Shown one piece after another: positions 28,185 to 37,324 of a stretch of 42,869 bases of DNA. The stretch comes from Nitrospirae bacterium CG2_30_70_394. Lineage in GTDB: Bacteria > CG2-30-53-67 > CG2-30-70-394. The notes beneath the pieces were generated by a model, which had not been told where the DNA came from, did not search any database, and saw nothing but the letters and a program-made list of their open reading frames with translations. Positions within the stretch are counted from its first letter, which is position 1. Each line of letters begins with the position of its first letter. The position numbers were made by a program, and so were the translations under genes. The DNA is taken from the NCBI GenBank assembly GCA_001873295.1, contig MNYW01000182.1:1-42869 (forward strand), in the 5' to 3' direction.

Positions 28185-29471
28185 TCAGCCGGCGACCCGC
28201 GCGCCACTCACCCTGGAGTGGCCGGTGCGGCAGTAATACTCAAACTCGTCGCGGAACTTCTCCACGAACCCCATCACCGGCCACGCGGCCGCGTCGCCGA
28301 GGGGGCAGATGGTGGTGCCGGTGATCTTGCGGGCGATGGAGTCGAGGTTGTCGGTATCCTCGGCGCGGCCGTGGCCGGCGAGGATCCGCTCGACGATCCG
28401 GCGCAGCCAGCCGGTCCCCTCGCGACACGGGGTGCACTGGCCGCATGACTCGTGGGCGTAGAACTGGGTGATGGTGCGCATCGCCTCCACCATGCAGACC
28501 GACTCGTCCATGACGATGAGGCCGGCGGAGCCGAGCATGGAACCGACCTGCTTCAGCCCCTCGAAGCTCGCCTCCGTATCGAGCTCGTCCGGCTTGAGCA
28601 CCGGCGCGGAGAGGCCACCGGGGATCACCGCCTTGAGCTTCGCCCCGCCGCGCACGCCGCCGGCGTAGTCGTCGATGAGCTGGCGCAGGGTGACCGACGG
28701 CGAGGCCTCGAAGATGCCCGGCCGGTTCACCTGGCCGGAGACGCAGTACAGCTTGGTGCCCCCCTGGGTCGGGACGCCGAGGTCGAGGAAGGCACCGGCT
28801 CCGAGGCGGAGGAGGTGGGGAACGAGGGCGAGGGTCTCGACGTTGTTGATCACCGTCGGGCAGCCATTCAGCCCCACCAGGGCGGGGAAGGGCGGCTTCA
28901 GGCGCGGGTGGCCCGGCTTGCCCTCCAGCGACTCCAACAGCGCCGTCTCCTCGCCGCAGATGTAGGCGCCGCCGCCCCGGTGGACCACCACGTCGAAGGC
29001 GAAACCGCTCCCCATCACGTCGGGGCCGAGGTAGCCGCGGTCGTACGCCTCGGCCACCGCCCCCTCCATGCGCGCGATCGGCAGGTCGAACTCGCCGCGC
29101 ACGTAGATGTACGCCTTGTGGCAGCCCACCGCCTTGGCGCAGATCAGCATCCCCTCGAGGAGCATGTGCGGCTCGTAGGTGAGGAGGTACTTGTCCTTGA
29201 AGGTGCCCGGCTCGCCCTCGTCCGCGTTCACCGCCAGGTAGACCGGCTTGGCGCCGCCCTTCGGGATGAACGACCACTTCATCCCGGTGGGGAAACCCGC
29301 GCCACCGCAGCCCCGCAGCTTCGCCTGCTTCACCTGATCGATCACCGCCTCCGGCGCCATCTCCGCCAGAACCCGGCGCGCCTGCTCGTAACCGCCGCGC
29401 TCCAGGTAGTGGTCGAGGTGGAAAGAGACCTCGGAGCCGAAGTTCGCCGACAGCAGCTTGGGCGCGCTCAT
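28185..29471 (-). CDS. nuoF: NADH-quinone oxidoreductase subunit F
   Basis: LRGCGGAGFPTGMKWSFIP; YLAVNADEGEPGTFKD; GAYICGEETALLESLEGKPGHPRLKPPFPA; ESCGQCTPCREGTGW. Start MSAPKLLSANFG. Confidence 0.97.
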   Translation of the reverse strand: MSAPKLLSANFGSEVSFHLDHYLERGGYEQARRVLAEMAPEAVIDQVKQAKLRGCGGAGFPTGMKWSFIPKGGAKPVYLAVNADEGEPGTFKDKYLLTYEPHMLLEGMLICAKAVGCHKAYIYVRGEFDLPIARMEGAVAEAYDRGYLGPDVMGSGFAFDVVVHRGGGAYICGEETALLESLEGKPGHPRLKPPFPALVGLNGCPTVINNVETLALVPHLLRLGAGAFLDLGVPTQGGTKLYCVSGQVNRPGIFEASPSVTLRQLIDDYAGGVRGGAKLKAVIPGGLSAPVLKPDELDTEASFEGLKQVGSMLGSAGLIVMDESVCMVEAMRTITQFYAHESCGQCTPCREGTGWLRRIVERILAGHGRAEDTDNLDSIARKITGTTICPLGDAAAWPVMGFVEKFRDEFEYYCRTGHSRVSGARVAG

Positions 29472-30001
29472 CCCATCCCCCCGAAGATCTCCCGCACGCG
29501 CGCCCGGTCGAGGCGGCCGTAGTAGCGGTCGTTCACCTGCATCACCGGCGCCTCCTCGCAGGCGGCGAGGCACTGGACCACGGAGAGGGTGAAGCGGCCA
29601 TCGGCGGTGGTCTCGCCCACGCCGATGCCGAGCTCCTCCGAGATCATCGCGAGGGTCTCCTTGGCGCCGCACAGGGAGCAGGAGAGGTTGCCGCACACCT
29701 GCACATGGTGGCTCCCCACCGGCCGCTGGTTGTACATGGTGTAGAAGGTCACCGTCTCGCGCACCCAGATGACCGGGATCTCCAGCTCGGCGGCGATCAC
29801 CCGCTCCATCTCCTGGGAGACGTAGCCAAAGCGGCGCTGGAAGGCCCACAGGATCGGCATCAGGGCCGCGCGCGGCGTCTCGTAGCGGCCGCGGATCGCG
29901 TCGCACTCGGCCTTCAGCTCCTCCGGGAAGGTGGTGATCTCCACCTCCTTCGCCGCCAGAGCGGCGGGCAGCTCGACGTTGGCGTGCGGATCAACAGACA
30001 C
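29468..30001 (-). CDS. nuoE: NADH-quinone oxidoreductase subunit E ([2Fe-2S])
   Basis: VTFYTMYNQRPVGSHHVQVCGNLSCSLCGAKE...VQCLAACEEAPVMQVND. GTG at 30001 is preceded by TTGGAG at good spacing, preferred over the track start at 30058. Confidence 0.93.
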   Translation of the reverse strand: MSVDPHANVELPAALAAKEVEITTFPEELKAECDAIRGRYETPRAALMPILWAFQRRFGYVSQEMERVIAAELEIPVIWVRETVTFYTMYNQRPVGSHHVQVCGNLSCSLCGAKETLAMISEELGIGVGETTADGRFTLSVVQCLAACEEAPVMQVNDRYYGRLDRARVREIFGGMG

Positions 30002-30172
30002 CGAAGGCTCCAATAGAGGCGGGCGCCGTAGCGGCCCTCGACCCGGACCGGCCCGCAACCCGGGTGCGGCCGGGGTACGGGTTGGACGCGGAGCCCAGGT
30101 GCGGAACCGGCCCGGCGAGGAACACAGACCGGCGCCCGCGGGTAGACCGAGCCACCGTCTCTCCCCGTGGCC

Positions 30173-31519
30173 TCATCGATCGAGCTCCCCGGCGATCATG
30201 TTCACCATTCCGAAGATCGGGGTGATGTCCGCCACCATGTGGCCCACCAGAATCTCCGGGATCGCCGCAACGATCGGGAAGCAGGGCGGGTGGCAACGGA
30301 CCCGATACGGCCGGTCGGTGCCGTCGGAGACGACGTAGAAGCCAAGCTCGCCGTTCGCCCCCTCCACTACGCCGTACGCCTCGCCCGCCGGGGGCGCAAG
30401 ACCGTGGCCGGTCATCACCAGCTTGAAGTGGTTCATCAGCCCCTCGATGGAGCCGTAGGTGGCCTCCTTCGACGGCAGCAGCACGTGCTTGTCGGGACAG
30501 GTGACCTGCTCGATTTCGCCGCGGTGGGTGCCGTCGAGGGTCGGGTCGGCAACCACCCGCAGCTCCTGCACCTGAGCGGTATGGCCGCGCTTCGCCTCCT
30601 CCACCAAGTCGGCACCGGTGAGCTCGCGGCCGCTCTCATCGACCGCCACCGCCCCCTTGGGCATCTGCTCGAGACACTGCTCGACCATGCGCATCGACTG
30701 TTCCATCTCGGCGAAGCGCACCGCGTAGCGCTCGTAGTTGTCGCAGTGGCCGTCGCCGATCGGGACCTCGAAGTCGAGGCGGTCGTAGATCGAGTACGGC
30801 TGGTCGCGCCGCAGGTCCCAGTCGACGCCGTTGGCGCGGGCGAACGGCCCCTGGATGGCGTAGGCGAGGGTCCGCTCCTTCGAGAAGACCCCCACGTCGC
30901 GCATCCGGTCGACGAAGATCCGGTTGCGCGATAGAAGCTTGTCGCACTCCACGAGGATCTCGCGGGTGCGCGCGAACGCCTTGTGCACCGCGTTGCTGAA
31001 GCCATCCGGGAGGTCCGCCTTCACCCCGCCGATGCGGCCAAAGGAGACCGTCAGCCGCGCCCCGGTGACCGCCTCGATCAGGTCGTAGATGATCTCCCGC
31101 GCCTCCACGTAATAGAGGAAGGCGGTAAAGGCGCCGAGCTCCATGGTCGCCGCGCCAACGCAGGTGAGGTGGTCGGCGATGCGGCCAATCTCGCTCATGA
31201 TCACCCGCACGTACTCGCCGCGCTCGGGGACGGTGATCCCCATGAGCTTCTCCACCGCGATGCAGTAGCCCTGGTTGTTGATCGGCGGCGAGACGTAGTT
31301 CAGGCGGTCGGTGTAGGGGATCACCGTGAGGTAGCTCCCCTGCTCCGCCATCTTCTCGAAGCCGCGATGGAGGTAGCCGATCTCGCAATCCGCCTTGACG
31401 ATCGACTCGCCGTCGAGCTCAAGGACGAAGCGCACCACCCCGTGCATCGATGGATGCGACGGCCCCAGATTGAGGAGCATGGTGCGGGTGGTCAGGGGGT
31501 GCTCGGCGATGGCGCGCAT
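30173..31519 (-). CDS. nuoD: NADH-quinone oxidoreductase subunit D
   Basis: LLNLGPSHPSMHGVVRFVLELDGE...CEIGYLHRGFEKMAE; SFGRIGGVKADLPDGF. Confidence 0.97.
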   Translation of the reverse strand: MRAIAEHPLTTRTMLLNLGPSHPSMHGVVRFVLELDGESIVKADCEIGYLHRGFEKMAEQGSYLTVIPYTDRLNYVSPPINNQGYCIAVEKLMGITVPERGEYVRVIMSEIGRIADHLTCVGAATMELGAFTAFLYYVEAREIIYDLIEAVTGARLTVSFGRIGGVKADLPDGFSNAVHKAFARTREILVECDKLLSRNRIFVDRMRDVGVFSKERTLAYAIQGPFARANGVDWDLRRDQPYSIYDRLDFEVPIGDGHCDNYERYAVRFAEMEQSMRMVEQCLEQMPKGAVAVDESGRELTGADLVEEAKRGHTAQVQELRVVADPTLDGTHRGEIEQVTCPDKHVLLPSKEATYGSIEGLMNHFKLVMTGHGLAPPAGEAYGVVEGANGELGFYVVSDGTDRPYRVRCHPPCFPIVAAIPEILVGHMVADITPIFGMVNMIAGELDR

Positions 31520-31582
31520 TGGCAGGCAGGCTGGGTGGGACGGGAGAGGAAGGGGGGCGGGGGTGACCGGAAGACCACCGGC

Positions 31583-32059
31583 CTAGTTCACCGGCCCAAC
31601 CAAGGGCTGGCGTTTGTCGACCCGGTAGTCCTTGCGCAACGGAAAGCCGACGAACTCGTCGTACATGAGGATGCGGCGCAGGTCTGGGTGGCCCTCGAAG
31701 CGCACCCCGTACATGTCCCACACCTCGCGCTCGTACCAGTTGGCCGACGGCCACAGGTCGCAAAGCGACGGAACCACCGGGCTCTTGCCGTCCACCGGAA
31801 CCTTCAGCCGCAGGCGCTCGCGGCGGCGGTGGGAAAGGAAGTGGTAGACCACCTCGAAGCGCGGCTTGCGGCGCAGGTAGTCCACCGCGGTGACATCCAT
31901 GAGGATCTCGAAGCCGTGGTCCAGATCGTCGTGGAGGAAGGTCGCCACCGCGCGCAGCGCCTCGGGCCCGATCACCACCGTGTCATCACCCCGAAAGGCG
32001 TGGGTCTCGAGGATCGCCGCGGGGAAGCGCTCGCGCAGGCAGGCCACGGTCTCCGCCAT
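31583..32059 (-). CDS. nuoC: NADH-quinone oxidoreductase subunit C
   Basis: DVTAVDYLRRKPRFEVVYHFLS; WPSANWYEREVWDMYGVRFEGHPDLRRILMYDEFVGFPLRKDYRV. Start MAETVACLRERF. Confidence 0.96.
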   Translation of the reverse strand: MAETVACLRERFPAAILETHAFRGDDTVVIGPEALRAVATFLHDDLDHGFEILMDVTAVDYLRRKPRFEVVYHFLSHRRRERLRLKVPVDGKSPVVPSLCDLWPSANWYEREVWDMYGVRFEGHPDLRRILMYDEFVGFPLRKDYRVDKRQPLVGPVN

Positions 32060-32553
32060 CACCCCTCCACGCTCTCTTTTACCCACTCGCCGCCGCGGCG
32101 CGACTGGCGCTCGGTCTGGATCTTCTCGTGCAGCTTGATCACCGCGTCGAGGATCGCCTCCGGCCGCGGCGGGCAGCCGGGGATGTAGACGTCCACCGGG
32201 ATGATCGTGTCGATCCCCTGGACCACCGCGTAGTTGTTGTAAAAGCCGCCGGTGCAGGTGCAGACGCCGATGGCGATCACCCACTTGGGCTCGCACATCT
32301 GGTCATAGATCGTCTTCAGGACCGGCGCCATCTTGTGGTTGATCGTCCCCACCACGAACAGGACGTCGGACTGGCGCGGCGTCCAACGCGGCCAACCGGC
32401 ACCGAAGCGGTCGAGGTCGTAGTGCGAGCACGACGCCGACATGTACTCCATGGAGCAACAGGCGGTGGCGAAGGGGTACTGAAAGAGCGACCAGCGGCGC
32501 GCCCAGCCAAAGAGCTCATCCGACCTGGAGGTGAACCAGCCTTGATCGGCCAT
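32059..32553 (-). CDS. nuoB: NADH-quinone oxidoreductase subunit B
   Basis: FATACCSMEYMSASCSHYDLDRFG; PRQSDVLFVVGTINHKMAPVLKTIYDQM; CTCTGGFYNNYAVVQGIDTIIPVDVYIPGCPPRPEAIL. Confidence 0.97.
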   Translation of the reverse strand: MADQGWFTSRSDELFGWARRWSLFQYPFATACCSMEYMSASCSHYDLDRFGAGWPRWTPRQSDVLFVVGTINHKMAPVLKTIYDQMCEPKWVIAIGVCTCTGGFYNNYAVVQGIDTIIPVDVYIPGCPPRPEAILDAVIKLHEKIQTERQSRRGGEWVKESVEG

Positions 32554-32557
32554 GGTC

Positions 32558-32908
32558 TCAGTCCCAGTTGAGGGCGCCGCGACGCCAGGCGTAGGCGAGC
32601 CCGACACCGAGCACCGCGAGGAAGATCATCATCTCCACGAAGGCGAAGAGGCCGAGTTTCCGGAACAGGGTCGCCCACGGATAGAGGAACATCATCTCCA
32701 CGTCGAAGACGACGAACAGAATCGCAACCATGTAGAACTTGACGTCAAACCGCCCACTGGGCAGCTCAAAGGGCGGCTTGCCGCACTCCACCGGCTGCTC
32801 CTTGTAGCCGAGGCGCACCCGCGGCCCGAACGGAACGCCGAGGGCCCAGATCAGCCCGGCGAAGCCGGCGGCAAACAGGGCGAAGATCAGAAGACCGCTG
32901 TATTCCAT
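32558..32908 (-). CDS. nuoA: NADH-quinone oxidoreductase subunit A
   Basis: YKEQPVECGKPPFELPSGRFDVKFYMVAILFVVFDVEMMFLYPWA. Start MEYSGLLIF. Confidence 0.95.
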   Translation of the reverse strand: MEYSGLLIFALFAAGFAGLIWALGVPFGPRVRLGYKEQPVECGKPPFELPSGRFDVKFYMVAILFVVFDVEMMFLYPWATLFRKLGLFAFVEMMIFLAVLGVGLAYAWRRGALNWD

Positions 32909-32984
32909 CGTGGGTGGGCGCGAGAGGCGCAACGGGAAACAGCTAGACGCAGGCGGGAGGGACGCGTCGCTTCGAAGGGCGGCG

Positions 32985-33012
32985 ATACTACCAAAGCGAG
33001 ACCCCTTTGCAA
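32985..33012 (-). promoter_or_regulatory. Putative sigma70 promoter for the nuo operon
   Basis: On the minus strand TTGCAA-N16-TAGTAT, about 75-100 nt upstream of the nuoA ATG. Confidence 0.5.
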
Positions 33013-33240
33013 CGGGCCCGCGACTCCCCCCGGGGGGCGCCTCCCGCCGCTTTCCGCCCCTGGCCATCCCCATGACCCCGCACCCCACGCGGGGCGAGCG
33101 GAAGCAGGAGCGGCGGGTGGGCTACTCCGTAGCCCCGTGGGGGGCGGCGCCGCGACCCACCCACCGCGCGGCGACTCGCACGGCGCCACCGAAGCGACCG
33201 GCCATGGGTCAGGGTCGCACCCTCCCCACCCAGCGCGCGG

Positions 33241-33855
33241 CTAGTCGCGCACCGCCACCCGAACCGAAGACGGCGCCACGCGGTTACCCTGCATCCCGGG
33301 CTGGGCCGCCTGGTTGTAGGCCGCGCGCAGGAACTCACGCGCGAAGTGCTCGATCACCGGCTGGGTGGCGACATTCGGCAGCCCCACGTCGATCACCGCC
33401 CAGTAGCTCAGCCGCACGTGGTCGCCCTGCCCCTGGACGATCAGCGTCCCATTGAGTTTCGCGAAGCTGCCCTCGACCTGGCGCCACGCCAGGGTGTGGC
33501 CGCCGAACCGCTCTACCTCCAGCCGTGCCCACTGCTGGCCGGCGGGCCACGGGAGGTTGAGGGTCACGAAGACATCCTGGGTTCCGTTCACCGGGTCGAC
33601 GGAGAGGGGATAGCTCTCGGTGATCCACGGATGGAGCGCCGGATAGCTGGCGAGATCACACAGGACGCGGCATAGCCCTGGGCCGATCGCACCGAAATCC
33701 GCCTCCACGTGGAGGATCTGCTCGTGCGGCGTCCCCCCCGCGGAAAATCCCGCGTCGATCCTCGGGAACGGCGGCGCCGCGGCGGCCGCGACCGCAACCA
33801 TCCACACCGCCACGGGCAGTGCCGCAAGAGCCATTTTGTTCGCCAAGTTTCGCAT
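33241..33855 (-). CDS. Secreted SRPBCC/START-like domain protein
   Basis: Signal peptide MRNLANKMALAALPVAVWMVAVAAAAAP; DFGAIGPGLCRVLCDLASYPALHPWITESYPL...WARLEVERFGGHTLAWRQVEGSFAKLNGTLIVQ...IDVGLPNVATQPVIEHFAREFLRAAY resembles the polyketide-cyclase-like/SRPBCC fold. Confidence 0.6.
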   Translation of the reverse strand: MRNLANKMALAALPVAVWMVAVAAAAAPPFPRIDAGFSAGGTPHEQILHVEADFGAIGPGLCRVLCDLASYPALHPWITESYPLSVDPVNGTQDVFVTLNLPWPAGQQWARLEVERFGGHTLAWRQVEGSFAKLNGTLIVQGQGDHVRLSYWAVIDVGLPNVATQPVIEHFAREFLRAAYNQAAQPGMQGNRVAPSSVRVAVRD

Positions 33856-34191
33856 CGATTTCTTCTTCTCAAGCAAGCCCCGAAAACAAACCATAACTTT
33901 GCCTTTCGGCGTCTACAAAGGCCCACTTCAGGGGGGAGAGCCTAAAAACCCAAGAACGATTCTTCATAATCTTGAATAGCCTGTAGTAACAACGTCTTAT
34001 GAACATAAACAGAAATGTCTGCTGACCGCTTCGGAACTCATGGATGCGTTCGGATGAGCCCACGGAAGTCCCCTTCGGCAACCCGCCGAGCAGGCTCCAC
34101 CGACCCTTGATCGGCCCGCCTGATCCCTCTGCCGCCACCCTAACGGTCCGCCCTTTCCACCCCCCCTCCGCGGCGCTACCATTTCGCCCCC

Positions 34192-35523
34192 ATGCCGTAC
34201 CTCGCCACCACCGCCGCCGACCGTGTGGCCATGCTCGCCGCGGTCGGTGCCAGCGACTGCGACGCCCTCTTCGCCTCGATTCCGGCGCGCCTGCGCACCT
34301 CCCAACCCCTGGCACTGCCGCAGCCCCTGGCGGAGCTCGACCTGCACCGCCACCTGCTCGAGCTGGCGCGGCAAAACCGCGGCGCGGAGCTTCTCTGTTT
34401 TGCCGGCGGTGGCGCCTACGACCACGCGATCCCGGCGGCGGTAGACGCCCTGGTGGCGCGCGGCGAGCTCCTCACCGCCTACACCCCGTACCAGCCAGAG
34501 ATCAGCCAGGGGAGCTTGGCGATCACCTTCGAGTTTCAGACCCTCATCGCCCGCCTCACCGGCCTACCGGTGGCCAACGCCGGCATGTACGACGGTGCCT
34601 CCGCGTTGGCCGAGGCGTGCCTCATGGCCCTGCGCACCAGCCACCGCAACCGGGTGGTGGTGGAGGCCTCCCTCCACCCCGACTGGCTGGCGGTGGCCCG
34701 CACCTACCTCGCGGGCAGTGGCGCCGAGATCGTGGTCGCACCCGGCGACGCGGCGGTCGCGGCGCTGGACGAGACCGTGGCCTGCCTGGTGGTCCAAACC
34801 CCAGACTTTCTCGGCCGCGCCCGCGACCTCACCGGCTGGGGCGCGGCCGCCCACGCGGCCGGCTCCCTGCTCCTCACCGCCTGCGACCCCCTCGCCCTGG
34901 CGCTCCTCAAGCCGCCGGCCGACTGGGGCGCGGACATCGCGGTGGGCGAGTGCCAACCCCTGGGGCTGCCGCTCGCCTTCGGCGGCCCCTACCTCGGCTA
35001 CCTCGCGGCCACCACGGAGCTGGTGCGCCAGATGCCCGGCCGCCTGGTGGGACGCACCGTCGATTGCCACGGCAACCCCGGCTACGTCCTCACCCTACAG
35101 GCCCGCGAGCAGCACATCCGGCGGGCGCGCGCCACCTCCAACATCTGCTCTAACCAGGCCCTCATGGCCGCCCGCGCCACCATCCACACGGCCCTCCTCG
35201 GCCCCGCGGGGCTGGCGCGGGTGGCGGCCGCCTGCGCCGAGGGCGGAGCCCGCCTGCGCACCGCGCTGCTAGCGATCGACGGGGTCGAGGCGGTGGGCGA
35301 GCCACCCCACTTCCGGGAGTTCGCCGTGCGCCTGCCGGTGGCGGCGGAAGAGTTCGTCGCGACGCTTGCCAAGCGCGGCCTGCTCGCCGGCGTCCCACTC
35401 GCGCGCTGGGACGCGGACCGCCCCAACGACCTGCTCGTCGCGGTCACCGAAAAGCGCAGCGAAGCAGAGCTGGCGGCCTACGTGGCCGCCGCCCGTGCCG
35501 CCTGTACGGAGCTGGGCCGCTGA
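34192..35523 (+). CDS. gcvPA: Glycine dehydrogenase (decarboxylating) subunit 1
   Basis: ARQNRGAELLCFAGGGAYDHAIPAAVDALVARGELLTAYTPYQPEISQGSLAITFEFQTLIARLTGLPVANAGMYDGASALAEA. Confidence 0.96.
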   Translation: MPYLATTAADRVAMLAAVGASDCDALFASIPARLRTSQPLALPQPLAELDLHRHLLELARQNRGAELLCFAGGGAYDHAIPAAVDALVARGELLTAYTPYQPEISQGSLAITFEFQTLIARLTGLPVANAGMYDGASALAEACLMALRTSHRNRVVVEASLHPDWLAVARTYLAGSGAEIVVAPGDAAVAALDETVACLVVQTPDFLGRARDLTGWGAAAHAAGSLLLTACDPLALALLKPPADWGADIAVGECQPLGLPLAFGGPYLGYLAATTELVRQMPGRLVGRTVDCHGNPGYVLTLQAREQHIRRARATSNICSNQALMAARATIHTALLGPAGLARVAAACAEGGARLRTALLAIDGVEAVGEPPHFREFAVRLPVAAEEFVATLAKRGLLAGVPLARWDADRPNDLLVAVTEKRSEAELAAYVAAARAACTELGR

Positions 35524-37022
35524 TGGAGAGCCTGTTCGCCCACCACCGCCCCGGCCAGGCCGGCTGCCGGCTGCTTGCCGAGACCCTACCCACCACCAGC
35601 GCTACCATCCCCGCGTCCCTGCGCCGCGGGGCCCTGCCGCCCCTGGCCGAGGTCTCCGAACCCGAGGTGGTCCGCCACTACACCCTGCTGTCGCAGCAGA
35701 ACCTGGCGGTGGACACCGCCTTCTACCCCTTGGGCTCGTGCACCATGAAGCACAACCCGCGGGTGAACGAGTGGGCCGCGGCCCTGCCCGGGTTCGCCGA
35801 CCTTCACCCCCACTGTCCGCCACCCCTCGCGCAGGGCGCGCTGCGCCTCATGGTCGAGCTGGAACGGATGCTCGCCGAGATCACCGGCATGGCCGCCTGC
35901 ACCCTGCAACCGGCGGCCGGCGCCCACGGCGAGTTCACCGCCATGGCGATCGTGCGCGCCTACTTCGAAAGCCGCGGCGAGCAGCGCACCACGGTCCTCG
36001 TCCCCGACTCCGCCCACGGCACCAACCCCGCCTCGGCGCGGATGGCCGGCTTTCAGGTGGAGGAGATCCCCTCCACCGCAGGAGGGACCATCGACCTCGC
36101 CGCCCTCGCCCAGCGCATTGGCCCGGACACCGCGGCGATGATGGTCACCAACCCCAACACCCTCGGCCTGTTCGAGGGCGAGATCGACCGCGTTGCCGCG
36201 CTGCTCCACGACCACGGGGCGCTGCTCTACATGGACGGCGCCAACCTCAACGCCATCCTCGGCAAGGTGCGGCCGGGGGAGATCGGCTTCGACCTCGTCC
36301 ACCTCAACCTGCACAAGACCTTTTCCACCCCGCACGGCGGCGGTGGGCCGGGAAGCGGCCCGGTGGCGGTGCGCGCCGCCCTCGCCCCCTTCCTCCCGAC
36401 CCCGCGGCCGGTGGCCGGCGACGACGGCGTCATCGCGTGGGCGCAACCCCCCCACTCCATCGGCCGCCTGCTAGCCGCCCACGGCAACTTCGGGGTGCTG
36501 GTCCGCGCCTACAGCTACCTCCGCGCCCTCGGCGCCGCGGGGCTGACGCGGGTGAGTGAGCAGGCGGTCCTCAACGCCAACTACCTGCGCGTGCAGATCG
36601 GCGATGTGCTGCCGCTGGCCTACGCCGCCCCCTTCCTCCACGAGTGCGTCTTCACCGCCAAGGAGCTCAAGCGCACCACCGGCTGCACCGCCTTGGACGT
36701 CGCCAAGGGGCTCATCGACCAAGGGATCCACCCGCCCACCATCTACTTCCCGCTGATTGCCAAGGAGGCCTTGATGGTGGAACCCACGGAGACCGAATCG
36801 CGCGCCACCCTCGACGCCGCCGCTGCCGCCTTCCGCGCCGTCGTCCGCCTCGCCCACGACGAACCCGAGACCCTCCACACCGCCCCCCACACCACGACCC
36901 TCGCCCACCTCGACGACACCCTCGCCGCCCGCCGGCCGATCCTGGTGGAGCCGACCGCGACGCGTGAGCCGTCACCCGCTCTCTCACCGCCCCCCCGGAG
37001 CCTGCCGTCTGCCGGCGGGTGA
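35523..37022 (+). CDS. gcvPB: Glycine dehydrogenase (decarboxylating) subunit 2
   Basis: PLGSCTMKHNPRVNE; VPDSAHGTNPASARMAGF; PLP-lysine motif HLNLHKTFSTPHGGGGPGSGPVAV. 1-nt overlap (TGATG) with gcvPA. Confidence 0.96.
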   Translation: MESLFAHHRPGQAGCRLLAETLPTTSATIPASLRRGALPPLAEVSEPEVVRHYTLLSQQNLAVDTAFYPLGSCTMKHNPRVNEWAAALPGFADLHPHCPPPLAQGALRLMVELERMLAEITGMAACTLQPAAGAHGEFTAMAIVRAYFESRGEQRTTVLVPDSAHGTNPASARMAGFQVEEIPSTAGGTIDLAALAQRIGPDTAAMMVTNPNTLGLFEGEIDRVAALLHDHGALLYMDGANLNAILGKVRPGEIGFDLVHLNLHKTFSTPHGGGGPGSGPVAVRAALAPFLPTPRPVAGDDGVIAWAQPPHSIGRLLAAHGNFGVLVRAYSYLRALGAAGLTRVSEQAVLNANYLRVQIGDVLPLAYAAPFLHECVFTAKELKRTTGCTALDVAKGLIDQGIHPPTIYFPLIAKEALMVEPTETESRATLDAAAAAFRAVVRLAHDEPETLHTAPHTTTLAHLDDTLAARRPILVEPTATREPSPALSPPPRSLPSAGG

Positions 37023-37324
37023 GGCCACCCGCCCCCCGGCCTGGTGGCGAGCGGGGCGTCGCGTCGCGATCACCCAGAGGCCACGGCGCCAGCCCGCCCA
37101 TGGCCCCCAGGACCGGCGGCAACCGCGCGGCGAGGCCGACTCCCCCCGCGGGGGAACGACCGGACGGGGGGCTAGCCCCATCCCAACCCCAGACAAGAAC
37201 CCCCCTGTGCAAACCCCGTGGGGAGTCACCACCTAGGTCGAGCGGCAAGAGGCCGACCGCCGGCTGGGGCTCCCGCTGAAGCAGGACAGAGTAAAGACCT
37301 GACCCTCTTGTTCGTGGAGCCCCT

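Noticed and set aside
33026-33094. GC palindromes (CCCCCCGGGGGG; CCCCGC-N7-GCGGGG) between nuoA and the SRPBCC gene
   Set aside because: Could act as a terminator for the SRPBCC gene but lack a U-tract; such palindromes are common by chance at this GC content.
33840-34191. Glycine riboswitch upstream of gcvPA
   Set aside because: I saw fragments such as CCCCTTCGGCAA and GGGGAGAG, but they are on the wrong strand or in the wrong order for the tandem glycine aptamer. No credible match; an Rfam scan would settle it.
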